A DNA stretch of 21,045 nucleotides from an uncultured Kiritimatiellota bacterium (GCA_934643865.1 CAKUCX010000060.1:1-21045); one strand, 5' to 3'; positions 13,165 through 20,915 are shown, counted from the first letter of the stretch. Notes: generated by a model from the sequence alone, not told the origin. A program made the numbers and translations.

Positions 13165-14492
13165 AGCCCCGCCTCCTGATCGTGCTGGGGTACCTCGGCG
13201 CGATCCTGCTGGGCGCCCTCCTCCTCATGCTGCCCGCCTCGTCCGCCGCGCATGCGTGGACGAGGCCGGGGGATGCGCTCTTCACGGCGTGCTCCGCCGT
13301 GTGCGTGACGGGGCTTTCCGTCATCGACGTCGGCGCCGAGCTTTCCCGCTTCGGGCACGGCGTGCTGATCGTCCTCGTGCAGCTGGGCTGCCTGGGGACG
13401 ATGACGGTGGGGACGTTCTTCCTCGTCCTCATCGGGCGGCGGCTCTCCCTCGCGAACGAATTCTCGATCACGAACGCCTATGGCGCGAAGGGCGTGCGGG
13501 GTTGGCGCGGGCTCGTCCTCTGGGTTGTCCTCTCCATGTCGGCGATCGAGCTGGCGGGCATGTGCGCGCTCCGCGCGTCGGCGCCGAGGCAGCCCTGGTT
13601 CCGCTGCTACTTCTACGCGGTCATGGCGTTCTGCAACGCGGGCTTCTCGCTCGACCCCGCCGGCTCGCTCGCCGCCTTCCAGACCCGCCCGCTCGCGCTC
13701 CTCACGCTGGCCGCGCTGCTGACGCTGGGCGGCCTCGGGTTCCTCGTCCTCTACAACCTCTGCACGATCCAGTTCTGGCGGCGCAACCTCGTCGCGCGCG
13801 GCCGCCTCTCGTTCCACACGCGCGTCGTCCTCCTCGGCTCGCTCCTCCTCTCGCTTGTCGCGCTTGTCTGCGTCTTCGCGGCGGAGTGGAACGGCGCGCT
13901 GGAGCCGTATTCCCTTTCCGAGAAGCTGGGCGTGGGCGTCCTGCAGGCCCTGACGCCGCGCACGTGCGGGTTCTCCGTCGTGCCCGTCCACGAGCTGCGC
14001 CCTGTCACGCGGTTCGTCTCGTCCGTCCTCATGTTCATCGGCGCGGCGCCGGGCGGCGCGGGCGGCGGCATCAAGGTGACGACGTGCGCGGTCTTCGTCC
14101 TCTCGATTCTCGCGATCTGCCGGGGCCGGCGCGACGTGACCCTGTTCCGGCGCACCGTGCCGGAGGCCGTCGTGCGCGAGGCGATCGTCATCGTCACGGT
14201 GCTGGCCTCCCTCGTCGTCCTCGGCATGGCCGCGCTGCTCGTGAGCGAGAGCCGGGGCGGGGAGACGCCGCCGTTCGAGCACCTCCTCTTCGAGACGGTC
14301 TCGGCCGTCTCGACGACGGGCCTCAGCTGCGGCGCGACGACGGCGTCGCTCTCCCCTGCGGGGCGCGCCGTCATCATGCTCTGCATGTTCTGCGGGCGCC
14401 TCGGGGCGCTGGCGGTCGTCTTTCTCATCGGCGGGCGGGACGCGGCGCCGAGCCGCATCCGCTTCCCAAAAGAAGAACTGGTGGTGGGCTGA
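13161..14492 (+). CDS. TrkH/KtrB-type potassium transporter subunit
   Basis: 443 residues, GTG start overlapping the tatC stop, with AGGAGG (13151-13156) 4 nt upstream. This is an inner-membrane K+ uptake channel subunit with four M1-P-M2 repeats. The four selectivity-filter glycines are all present: V-T-G-L-S (Gly51), N-A-G-F-S (Gly161), R-T-C-G-F-S (Gly270) and T-T-G-L-S (Gly387). The intramembrane gate loop G-A-A-P-G-G-A-G-G-G-I-K-V-T-T (294-308) is intact. The length suits KtrB more than TrkH. The regulatory RCK partner (TrkA/KtrA) is not adjacent and must be encoded elsewhere if used. Confidence 0.92.
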   Translation: MKPRLLIVLGYLGAILLGALLLMLPASSAAHAWTRPGDALFTACSAVCVTGLSVIDVGAELSRFGHGVLIVLVQLGCLGTMTVGTFFLVLIGRRLSLANEFSITNAYGAKGVRGWRGLVLWVVLSMSAIELAGMCALRASAPRQPWFRCYFYAVMAFCNAGFSLDPAGSLAAFQTRPLALLTLAALLTLGGLGFLVLYNLCTIQFWRRNLVARGRLSFHTRVVLLGSLLLSLVALVCVFAAEWNGALEPYSLSEKLGVGVLQALTPRTCGFSVVPVHELRPVTRFVSSVLMFIGAAPGGAGGGIKVTTCAVFVLSILAICRGRRDVTLFRRTVPEAVVREAIVIVTVLASLVVLGMAALLVSESRGGETPPFEHLLFETVSAVSTTGLSCGATTASLSPAGRAVIMLCMFCGRLGALAVVFLIGGRDAAPSRIRFPKEELVVG

Positions 14493-15376
14493 TGTTCAGA
14501 ATCGGATGTCATCTTTCAAGCGCAGGCGGCTACCTCGCGATGGGGCAGACCGCCGTGTCGATCGGCGCGAACGTCTTCCAGTTCTTCACGCGCAACCCCC
14601 GGGGCGGGGCGGCGCGCCCGCTCGACCGCGCGGACGTGCGCGCGTTCGGCGCCTTCGCCGCCGAACACGGCCTCGGGCCCATTCTCGCCCACGCGCCCTA
14701 CACGCTGAACGCGGCCGGCGCGGAGGAGCGCGTGCGCGCCTTCGCCGAGGCGACGATGGCGGACGACCTGCTGCGGCTGGAGGCGACGCCGGGCGCGCTC
14801 TACAACTTCCATCCCGGCAGCCACGTCGGGCAGGGCGCGGAGAAGGGCGTCGCGCTCATCTCCTCCCTGCTCGCGCGCGTTCTCGCGGACGTGCGGGGGC
14901 GCGCGCCGGACGGGGCGCTCCGCACGACGGTCCTCCTGGAGACGATGTCCGGGAAGGGCAGCGAGGTCGGGCGCACGTTCGAGGAGCTGCGCGCGATCCT
15001 GGACGCGACGGCCCGGCTCCTCGGCGAGCCCCTCGCCCGCCTTCCGCTGGGCGTCTGCCTCGACACCTGCCACGTATGGGACGGCGGCTACGACATCGCG
15101 GGCGACCTCGACGGCGTCCTTGCGCAGTTCGACCGCGCGGTGGGGCTTTCGCGCCTCAGGGCCGTCCACCTCAACGACTCGCTCAACGCCCTCGGCGCGC
15201 ACAAGGACCGCCACGCCGGCATCGGAAAGGGCCGGATCGGCCTCGACGCCCTCGTGCGCGTCATCAACCATCCGCTTCTGCGCGATCTGCCGTTCTACCT
15301 CGAAACGCCCTGCGACCTCGACGGCTACCGCGCCGAGATCGCGCTTCTGCGTGCGCGCCGCGCGCCTTGCCCCTGA
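14492..15376 (+). CDS. nfo: Endonuclease IV (AP endonuclease)
   Basis: 294 residues. The ATG overlaps the preceding stop (TGATG at 14490-14494). The enzyme cuts the DNA backbone 5' to abasic sites in base excision repair, using three Zn ions in a TIM barrel. All expected metal ligands are visible: H67 (A-H-A-P-Y), H107 (N-F-H-P-G-S-H), E150 (L-E-T-M-S-G-K-G), D191 and H194 (D-T-C-H), H226 (H-L-N-D-S), D239 and H241 (D-R-H-A-G-I-G), and E271 (E-T-P). Length is standard. Its position at the end of a Tat/K+ operon is not functionally obvious. The promoter of the next gene begins inside its last codons. Confidence 0.96.
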   Translation: MFRIGCHLSSAGGYLAMGQTAVSIGANVFQFFTRNPRGGAARPLDRADVRAFGAFAAEHGLGPILAHAPYTLNAAGAEERVRAFAEATMADDLLRLEATPGALYNFHPGSHVGQGAEKGVALISSLLARVLADVRGRAPDGALRTTVLLETMSGKGSEVGRTFEELRAILDATARLLGEPLARLPLGVCLDTCHVWDGGYDIAGDLDGVLAQFDRAVGLSRLRAVHLNDSLNALGAHKDRHAGIGKGRIGLDALVRVINHPLLRDLPFYLETPCDLDGYRAEIALLRARRAPCP

Positions 15377-15395
15377 GGTGCGCGTGTGCTAAACT
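15367..15395 (+). promoter_or_regulatory. Promoter of glycosyltransferase-plsY unit, leaderless layout
   Basis: TTGCCC (15367-15372) and TAAACT (15390-15395) are spaced by 17 bp, and TGTGC directly precedes the -10 (TGTGCTAAACT). The expected start is about 15402, 1-2 nt before the ATG at 15404. The -35 lies inside the end of nfo. There is no Shine-Dalgarno site. Confidence 0.75.
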
Positions 15396-15403
15396 GGAAC
15401 GAC

Positions 15404-17257
15404 ATGGACGGAAAAGGCCAGAGCGCCGTCTGGGCGCATGCGCAGAAGGCCCTCGCGGGAGACCTTCTGAGCGTCGTTCTGCCCGTCTACCATTTGGCCG
15501 CGACGATTGAGGCGAACCTTGACGCGGTCATGGCCTGCCTTGACGCCGGCGCGATCCCCTACGAGCTGGTGCCGGTCGACGACGGCAGCGCGGACGGGAC
15601 GGCCGAGGCGCTGCGGCGCGTGGCAGCCCGCCGCCCCGATGTCGTCCGCCCCGTCCTGCTTGAGGCGAACGCGGGGAAGGGCAACGCGCTGAAGGTCGGC
15701 TTCCGCGCCTCGCGCGGCGCCTTCGTGCTGCTGCTTGACGGCGACCTCGACATCGCGCCGAACATGCTGCCGGGGTTCTTCGATTCGCTCGTCGAGAACG
15801 GAAGCGACATCGTCGTCGGCTCGAAGCGCCACCCCGCCTCGTCCGTCCAGTATCCGTGGCACCGCCGCCTCGCGAGCGTCGTCTACTTTGCGTTCGTGCG
15901 CCTTTTCATCGGCCTGCCCGTCACCGACACCCAGACGGGCATGAAGCTCTTCCGCCGCCGCGTGCTCGGCGAGTCGCTGGACCGGATGCTCGTGAAGACG
16001 TACGCCTTCGACCTTGAGCTTCTGGCGATCGCGCGCGAACGGGGGGCGAAGATCAGCGAGGCGCCCGTCGAGATCCGTTTCGGCACGAAGTTCGGCGCGC
16101 TGAGGCTCCGCACCGTGCGGGAGATGATGCACGACACGCTCGCCGTCTTCTACCGCCTGCGCCTTCTGCACTACTACGCGAAGGTCGAGGTGCCGCCGCC
16201 CCTGGCCGCGCCGCCGTTCGTGAGCGTCGTCATCGCCTGCCCGGCGGGAAGCTGGATGCTGGACGAATGCCTCGCCGCCCTCGCGCAGCAGACGTACCGC
16301 GCCTTCGAGGTCATCGTCCTCCCGGACGCCGCGATCCCGGCCGACGCCCATCCGTCCCTTTCGCTTCCCGGCGTCTCCCAGATCCCCACGGGCAAGGTGC
16401 GCCCGGCGGAGAAGCGCAACGTCGGCATTGCGGCCGCGAAGGGCGACGTCGTCGCCTTCATCGACGACGACGCCTATCCCGAGGCGCACTGGCTTGAAAA
16501 CGCCGTCAAGTACTTCGGCAACCCCGAGATCGGCGGCGTGGGCGGACCGGGCGTGACGCCGCCCGGCGACGGATTCCTCGCGCGGGCGGGCGGACGCGTC
16601 TACGAGAACGTCTTCGTGAGCGGCGCCTACCGCTACCGCTACGTGGGCGGGCGCGTGCTGCGCGACGTGGACGACTATCCGAGCTGCAACCTCTTCGTGC
16701 GGACGGCGCTTCTGCGCGGCGTCGGCGGCTACCGCACCGACTTCTGGCCGGGCGAGGACACGCTCCTCTGCCGGGCGATCGTCTGCGACGCGAAGAAGCG
16801 CATCGTCTACGACCCCTGGACGCTCGTCTACCACCACCGGCGCCCGCTCTTCGGCCCGCATCTGCGCCAGCTCGGGCGCTACGGCTTCCATCGCGGCTAC
16901 TTTGCGAAGCGCTTCCCGGAGAACTCGTTCCACCTCGCCTACTTCGTGCCGACCCTCTTCGCGCTCTATGCGGTCCTGCTGGGGCTTGCCTGGGCTTCCG
17001 TCCCGCTCTGGACGGCGACGAAGGGGGCCTGGATGACGGCCGTGCTCGGGCTGTGGCTCCTTTCGCTTCCGATGGCGCTCTACGCCGCCGTGACGCTGCT
17101 GAGCGCCTGGGCGCTCAACCCGCTGCTGTGGGGCGTGACATGGCTCGGCGTCGTCGCTTCGCATCTGTGGTACGGGGTGCGCTTCGCGCAGGGGCTCTGC
17201 GCGCGCCGCGCGCCCTGCGAATACATTGGCCGCGATCACGCCGCCGCGCGGGCGTGA
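15404..17257 (+). CDS. Fusion of two family-2 glycosyltransferase domains with C-terminal membrane segments
   Basis: 617 residues. The start is placed at the ATG after the promoter, as the in-frame GTG at 15386 lies within it. Residues ~20-255 form a dolichyl-phosphate-mannose-synthase-like GT2 domain: L-S-V-V-L-P-V-Y (22-29), V-D-D-G-S (58-62), N-A-G-K-G-N-A-L (89-96), D-G-D (112-114) and the D-T-Q-T-G-M-K-L-F motif (175-183). Residues ~270-480 form a second GT2 domain with V-S-V-V-I-A (273-278), the metal-binding D-D-D (354-356) and the acceptor-site E-D (451-452) after W-P-G. Hydrophobic segments from about 510 to 590 suggest two to four membrane spans. The product is likely an inner-membrane enzyme that handles a lipid-linked or surface glycan, with two transfer steps in one chain. 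Donor and acceptor are unknown. plsY follows 26 bp downstream. Confidence 0.88.
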   Translation: MDGKGQSAVWAHAQKALAGDLLSVVLPVYHLAATIEANLDAVMACLDAGAIPYELVPVDDGSADGTAEALRRVAARRPDVVRPVLLEANAGKGNALKVGFRASRGAFVLLLDGDLDIAPNMLPGFFDSLVENGSDIVVGSKRHPASSVQYPWHRRLASVVYFAFVRLFIGLPVTDTQTGMKLFRRRVLGESLDRMLVKTYAFDLELLAIARERGAKISEAPVEIRFGTKFGALRLRTVREMMHDTLAVFYRLRLLHYYAKVEVPPPLAAPPFVSVVIACPAGSWMLDECLAALAQQTYRAFEVIVLPDAAIPADAHPSLSLPGVSQIPTGKVRPAEKRNVGIAAAKGDVVAFIDDDAYPEAHWLENAVKYFGNPEIGGVGGPGVTPPGDGFLARAGGRVYENVFVSGAYRYRYVGGRVLRDVDDYPSCNLFVRTALLRGVGGYRTDFWPGEDTLLCRAIVCDAKKRIVYDPWTLVYHHRRPLFGPHLRQLGRYGFHRGYFAKRFPENSFHLAYFVPTLFALYAVLLGLAWASVPLWTATKGAWMTAVLGLWLLSLPMALYAAVTLLSAWALNPLLWGVTWLGVVASHLWYGVRFAQGLCARRAPCEYIGRDHAAARA

Positions 17258-17283
17258 AGCGGAACACGAAAGGTGGCGGGAAA

Positions 17284-17886
17284 ATGGACGGCAAGGTTCT
17301 GATGGCGTTGTGGATTCTGGCGGCCTACCTGGTCGGCGGCGTGCCGTTCGGCTTCCTCATCGGAAAAATGCGCGGCGTCGACGTGCGGACGCTCGGGTCG
17401 AGGAACATCGGCGCGACGAACGTCTACCGCACGGTCGGCCCCGCATGGGGCTTCCTCGCGTTCTTCTGCGACGTCATGAAGGGTCTGCTGCCGACGCTCG
17501 CGGCCTGTCTCGGAGGGCCCGACGGCCTTGACCCCGTCTACGTCGGCCTCGCCTGCGTCACCGGCCACACGCTCACGCCCTACATGAAGTTCAGGGGCGG
17601 GAAGGGCGTCGCGACGGCGTTCGGCATGCTTCTCGCGCTCATCCCGGGGCTCGTCGGCGTCGCGTTCGCGCTGTTCGTCGTCGCCGTGTGGCTGAGCCAC
17701 TACATTTCGCTCGGGAGCTGCCTTGCCGCGGCGTTCCTCGCCGTCGCGATCTGGATCCCGACGCCGCTCGCGCGCCCGTCGCGCTCCGTCCAGGTCGTCA
17801 TGACGCTTGTGGGCGTCTTCGTGATCGCCAAGCACAGGGGCAATCTCGTGCGTCTCGCCAAGGGGTGCGAGAACAAGATCTATTAG
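17284..17886 (+). CDS. plsY: Glycerol-3-phosphate acyltransferase PlsY
   Basis: 200 residues, with AAAGGTGG at 17268-17275 upstream. This inner-membrane enzyme transfers an acyl group from acyl phosphate to glycerol-3-phosphate, the first step of phospholipid synthesis. It is polytopic, with about five hydrophobic segments. The three PlsY motifs are present: G-S-R-N-I-G-A-T-N (38-46), G-H-T-L-T-P-Y-M-K-F-R-G-G-K-G-V-A-T (94-111) and H-R-G-N-L-V-R-L-A-K-G-C-E-N-K-I (184-199). Motif 1 has Arg40 where Gly is most common. The preceding glycosyltransferase is likely in the same mRNA. The gene converges on the hemA fusion with only 11 bp between stops and no visible terminator. Confidence 0.95.
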   Translation: MDGKVLMALWILAAYLVGGVPFGFLIGKMRGVDVRTLGSRNIGATNVYRTVGPAWGFLAFFCDVMKGLLPTLAACLGGPDGLDPVYVGLACVTGHTLTPYMKFRGGKGVATAFGMLLALIPGLVGVAFALFVVAVWLSHYISLGSCLAAAFLAVAIWIPTPLARPSRSVQVVMTLVGVFVIAKHRGNLVRLAKGCENKIY

Positions 17887-17897
17887 GCCGGCGCCCC

Positions 17898-19352
17898 CTA
17901 GAGCATCGCCTTGTACTCGGCGCGGATGACGTCGTCCGCGCGGGCGAGGACTTCGTTGAGCGTCCCGGTCTTGACGCGGTGCCAGAGCTTGAGGTCGTCG
18001 AGGTCGGCGACGTTCACGCCGTGGCCCCAGTCGTCGTAGAACGGATCGACGTTGCGCGGCACGCCGAGGTCCACGAAGAGGACGTTGCGGTCCGCGACCG
18101 CCGCGCACATCTCCCGCGTCACGACGGGCGCGGACGCATCGACGGCCGAGAGGACGACGTCCGCCTCCTTCAGCGCCTCGCCGAGCCGCGCGAGCTGCAC
18201 CACGTCCACCGCCTTCGCGAGGTCCGCGGCCTGCGGCTCGTGGACGTGGTAGACCCACGTGATCTGCGCCTCGGTGCGCGCGAGCGCCTCCACGGCGCCG
18301 CGCCCCACCATGCCCGTCCCGACGACGAGGACGCGCGTCTTCGCGTCGAGCCCGCCGTGGATGCGCAGGTAGCGCACGGCGATCTGGTCGATCTCCGCGA
18401 CGTGCAGCATGCCGTCGACCGCATGGCGCACGGCCTTCGAGACGCGCAGCACCTCCGCGCCCGTGAAGCGGATCGCGCCCGCGCTCCAGCCGTTCGCCTC
18501 GGCCTCCGCGAGCGCGTCCTTGAGCTGGGCGACGATGTGGAACTCGCCGAGGAGCGACGATTCGAGCCCGCTCGCGACGCGCGTGAGGTGCTTGAACGCC
18601 TCGAAACCGCGCAGCTCGAAGCGCTCCTCGGGGAGGAGGCGGTCGAACCCCGTCAGGCGCCGCAGCACGGCCGCGACGCCGGGGTCGTGGGAGGCGACGG
18701 CGACGAGCTCCACGCGGTTGCAGGTGTTGAGGATGAAGAACTCGCGCACGCCCCGCACGCGCGTGAGGAGCGCGCCGAGCGCCGCGCGCTCGGCGGAGGG
18801 CAGGTGGTAGGGCGCGCGCTTGCGGCTGGGGAGGAGCGCGTCGCTCGTCCCCAGCACGAGCAGCTCAAGGTCGCGGCGCGCACCGAGGGCCGCGACGATC
18901 TCCTTCTTCGCGTCGCGCGCCGCGCGGCAGTTCTGGCCGCTCGTCGAGACGGCGACGACGAGGTCGCCGAGGCGCGCCGTCGCGGGCGTCGTGAAGTCGC
19001 CGTCGCTCCAGTTCAGGTCCGCGCAGCAACAGGGCACGCGCGCGAGGCGCGCCTCGTCGAGGACGGCGCGGTTGACGTGCTTGTCGTCCGTGCAGGCGAA
19101 GGCGAGAAGCCGTCCGGCGACGTCGCCCGCCTGGAAGACGCGCCGCGTCCAGCGGATGCGCCCCTCCGCCGCGAGCGCCCGCAGCTCCTCCACGGCCTCG
19201 GGGCAGACGAGCTCGACCTGCGCGCCTGCCTCCAGGAGGGTCCGCGTCTTGCGCCGCGCGACCTGCCCGCCGCCGACCACGAGGGCCTTGCGGTCGTCGA
19301 TGATGAGGTTCAGCGGAATCGTGCGCCGAACCGGCCGTCCCTCCCGGTACAT
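17898..19352 (-). CDS. hemA: Fused precorrin-2 dehydrogenase (CysG-N/Met8-like) and glutamyl-tRNA reductase
   Basis: 484 residues on the minus strand, starting with M-Y-R-E-G-R. The ATG overlaps the queF stop (TGATG), so they are coupled. Residues ~12-155 are a siroheme-synthase N-terminal domain: V-V-G-G-G-Q-V-A-R-R-K (25-35, NAD binding), C-T-D-D-K-H-V-N (87-94) and A-V-S-T-S-G-Q-N-C-R-A-A-R (134-146). It would oxidise precorrin-2 and perhaps insert iron. Residues ~162-484 are glutamyl-tRNA reductase: L-V-L-G-T-S (165-170), the catalytic Cys211 in N-T-C-N-R (209-213), G-L-E-S-S-L-L-G-E-F-H-I (262-273; His272 where Gln is usual), the NADPH fold V-V-G-T-G-M-V-G-R-G (343-352) and V-P-R-N-V-D-P (431-437). 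The chain ends soon after this, so the helical dimerisation domain (about 100 residues) that normally ends GluTR is missing. The fusion joins the entry step of tetrapyrrole synthesis with the siroheme branch. Confidence 0.9.
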   Translation of the reverse strand: MYREGRPVRRTIPLNLIIDDRKALVVGGGQVARRKTRTLLEAGAQVELVCPEAVEELRALAAEGRIRWTRRVFQAGDVAGRLLAFACTDDKHVNRAVLDEARLARVPCCCADLNWSDGDFTTPATARLGDLVVAVSTSGQNCRAARDAKKEIVAALGARRDLELLVLGTSDALLPSRKRAPYHLPSAERAALGALLTRVRGVREFFILNTCNRVELVAVASHDPGVAAVLRRLTGFDRLLPEERFELRGFEAFKHLTRVASGLESSLLGEFHIVAQLKDALAEAEANGWSAGAIRFTGAEVLRVSKAVRHAVDGMLHVAEIDQIAVRYLRIHGGLDAKTRVLVVGTGMVGRGAVEALARTEAQITWVYHVHEPQAADLAKAVDVVQLARLGEALKEADVVLSAVDASAPVVTREMCAAVADRNVLFVDLGVPRNVDPFYDDWGHGVNVADLDDLKLWHRVKTGTLNEVLARADDVIRAEYKAML

Positions 19353-19816
19353 CAGTCCCTGACCCCCTTCCAGTCCGCGAAGCGCCTCTGCGCGAGCGCG
19401 CGGTACTTCGCGCCCGTGCCGCCGTTGACGAAGGGGTCGATCGAGATGCCGCCGCGCGCGGCGAACTTGCCGTACACCTCCAGGTACCTGGGCTTCAGGA
19501 GCCGCGCGAGGTCGTCGTAGATGACGTTGACGACGTCCTCGTGGAAGTCGCCGTGGCTGCGGAAGCCGAAGAGGTAGAGCTTGAGGGACTTCGACTCGAC
19601 GAGGCGCTTCGCGGGGATGTAGCGGATCGTGAGCGTCGCGAAGTCGGGCTGCCCCGTCTTCGGGCAGAGCGTCGTGAACTCCGGGCACGTGAACGTCACC
19701 CAGTAGTCGCGCGCCGGATGCCGGTTCGCGAAGGCGTCCAGCATCGACGGGTCGTAGCCCGCCGTCGCCGTCACGGTCTTCCCGAGCGCCTTCAATGTTT
19801 CCAGGTCTTCTCTCAT
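19352..19816 (-). CDS. queF: NADPH-dependent 7-cyano-7-deazaguanine reductase (QueF, short type)
   Basis: 154 residues, the size of the single-domain (B. subtilis-like) enzymes. It reduces preQ0 to preQ1 in queuosine tRNA modification. The catalytic Cys51 and Asp58 lie in T-L-C-P-K-T-G-Q-P-D-F (49-59). The QueF signature E-S-K-S-L-K-L-Y (74-81) and H-G-D-F-H-E (88-93) supply substrate and NADPH contacts. GGAG (19825-19828 on the minus strand) lies 8 nt before the ATG. It sits between ugpC (19-bp gap) and the hemA fusion (1-bp overlap) in one minus-strand operon. Other queuosine genes are not in the window. Confidence 0.97.
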   Translation of the reverse strand: MREDLETLKALGKTVTATAGYDPSMLDAFANRHPARDYWVTFTCPEFTTLCPKTGQPDFATLTIRYIPAKRLVESKSLKLYLFGFRSHGDFHEDVVNVIYDDLARLLKPRYLEVYGKFAARGGISIDPFVNGGTGAKYRALAQRRFADWKGVRD

Positions 19817-19835
19817 CGTCTTCGCTCCAATTCCA

Positions 19836-20852
19836 TCAATCCTCGAAATAGACGGCCTTCGCCAGGTCCGGCACGAGCCGCACGCGCTCGCCGTGCCGCA
19901 GCGCCGCGTCGCCCGCCACGCGCGCGGTCATCGCCACGTTCCGCCGGTCCAAGACCGCGTGGACGAGCGTCTCCGCGCCCAGCGGCTCGACGAGATCGAC
20001 CGTCGCGGACAGCCCGTCCCCCGCGCCGTCGTCGGCCTTCTCCACGCGCACCGCCTCCGGCCGGATGCCGACCGTGCGCCCGAGGTCGAGGATGCCGGGC
20101 GGCACGAGGTTCATCGGGGGCGTGCCGATGAACGAGGCGACGAAGCGGTTCGCCGGGCGGTGGTAGACCTCCAGCGGCGCGGCGGCCTGCTGGATGCGCC
20201 CGCCGTTCATCACGACGATGCGCTCGCCCATCGTCATCGCCTCCACCTGGTCGTGCGTGACGTAGACCATCGTCGCGCCGAGGCGGTGGTGGAGGCGCAC
20301 GATCTCGGCGCGCATCTCGACGCGCATCTTCGCGTCGAGGTTGGAAAGGGGTTCGTCGAAGAGGAAGACTGCCGGCTCGCGCACGAGCGCGCGGCCGAGC
20401 GCCACGCGCTGGCGCTGGCCGCCCGAGAGCGCCTTCGGCAGGCGGTCGAGGTAGGGGACAAGCCCGAGCGTCCCGGCGGCGGCGGCGACGCGGCGCGCGA
20501 TCTCGTCCTTCGGCACGTGGCGGAGGCGCAGGGCGAAGCCCATGTTCGCGCGCACCGTCATGTGCGGGTAGAGGGCGTAGTTCTGGAAGACCATTGCGAT
20601 GTCGCGGTCCTTCGGCGGCAGGTGCGTGACGTCGCGCCCCCCGATCGCGATCGTGCCGCCCGTGGGCAGTTCGAGGCCCGCCACCATGCGCAGCGTCGTC
20701 GACTTGCCGCAGCCGGAGGGCCCCACCAGCACAAGGAACTCGCCGGGCGTCACGTCGAGGGTGAAGTCGTCCACCGCCGGCGGCTGCCCCGCGGCGTAGA
20801 CCTTCTCGACGTGGCGGAGCGAAACGCCCGCCGGCTCTCCTCCTGTCGCCAT
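19836..20852 (-). CDS. ugpC: Sugar ABC transporter ATP-binding protein (UgpC/MsmK/MalK type)
   Basis: 338 residues. Walker A G-P-S-G-C-G-K-S-T is at 44-52, Q-loop Gln90 in V-F-Q-N-Y-A-L-Y-P-H-M-T-V, signature L-S-G-G-Q (142-146), Walker B F-L-F-D-E-P-L-S-N-L-D-A (163-174) and switch His200. Residues ~240-338 form the OB-fold regulatory domain with G-I-R-P-E (262-266), characteristic of the carbohydrate-importer CUT1 ATPases. The tail is somewhat shorter than in MalK (~370). No permease or binding protein is adjacent, which fits an ATPase shared by several sugar importers, as MsmK is in some bacteria (inference). It starts at the ATG on which the leaderless promoter's start falls. It is first gene of an operon with queF and the hemA fusion. 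Substrate specificity cannot be inferred, so the gene symbol is a family label. Confidence 0.9.
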   Translation of the reverse strand: MATGGEPAGVSLRHVEKVYAAGQPPAVDDFTLDVTPGEFLVLVGPSGCGKSTTLRMVAGLELPTGGTIAIGGRDVTHLPPKDRDIAMVFQNYALYPHMTVRANMGFALRLRHVPKDEIARRVAAAAGTLGLVPYLDRLPKALSGGQRQRVALGRALVREPAVFLFDEPLSNLDAKMRVEMRAEIVRLHHRLGATMVYVTHDQVEAMTMGERIVVMNGGRIQQAAAPLEVYHRPANRFVASFIGTPPMNLVPPGILDLGRTVGIRPEAVRVEKADDGAGDGLSATVDLVEPLGAETLVHAVLDRRNVAMTARVAGDAALRHGERVRLVPDLAKAVYFED

Positions 20853-20858
20853 GCCGAT

Positions 20859-20888
20859 AGTCTAGCACATTCGCGGACGGCGTTCCAA
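20859..20888 (-). promoter_or_regulatory. Promoter of ugpC-queF-hemA operon, leaderless layout
   Basis: On the minus strand, TGTGCTAGACT (20869 down to 20859) has its -10 hexamer TAGACT at 20864-20859. TTGGAA (20888-20883) lies 18 bp upstream as a fair -35. The expected start, 7 nt after the hexamer, is 20852, the A of the ugpC ATG. No Shine-Dalgarno site separates them. Confidence 0.75.
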
Positions 20889-20915
20889 TGGAGGACTGGT
20901 GTTCTTGCACCCTTA

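Noticed and set aside
13083..14282. Minus-strand frame of 399 codons, highly charged
   Set aside because: It is the antisense shadow of the K+ transporter gene, whose hydrophobic codons read as Glu/Arg/Asp codons on the other strand.
15389..17239. Minus-strand frame of 616 codons
   Set aside because: It is the shadow of the double glycosyltransferase, which has intact motifs in both domains.
17688..19520. Plus-strand open frame of 610 codons
   Set aside because: It is antisense to the hemA fusion and queF, which carry clear family motifs. Its composition (Arg/Glu/Ala-rich, no domain) is typical of GC-rich shadow frames.
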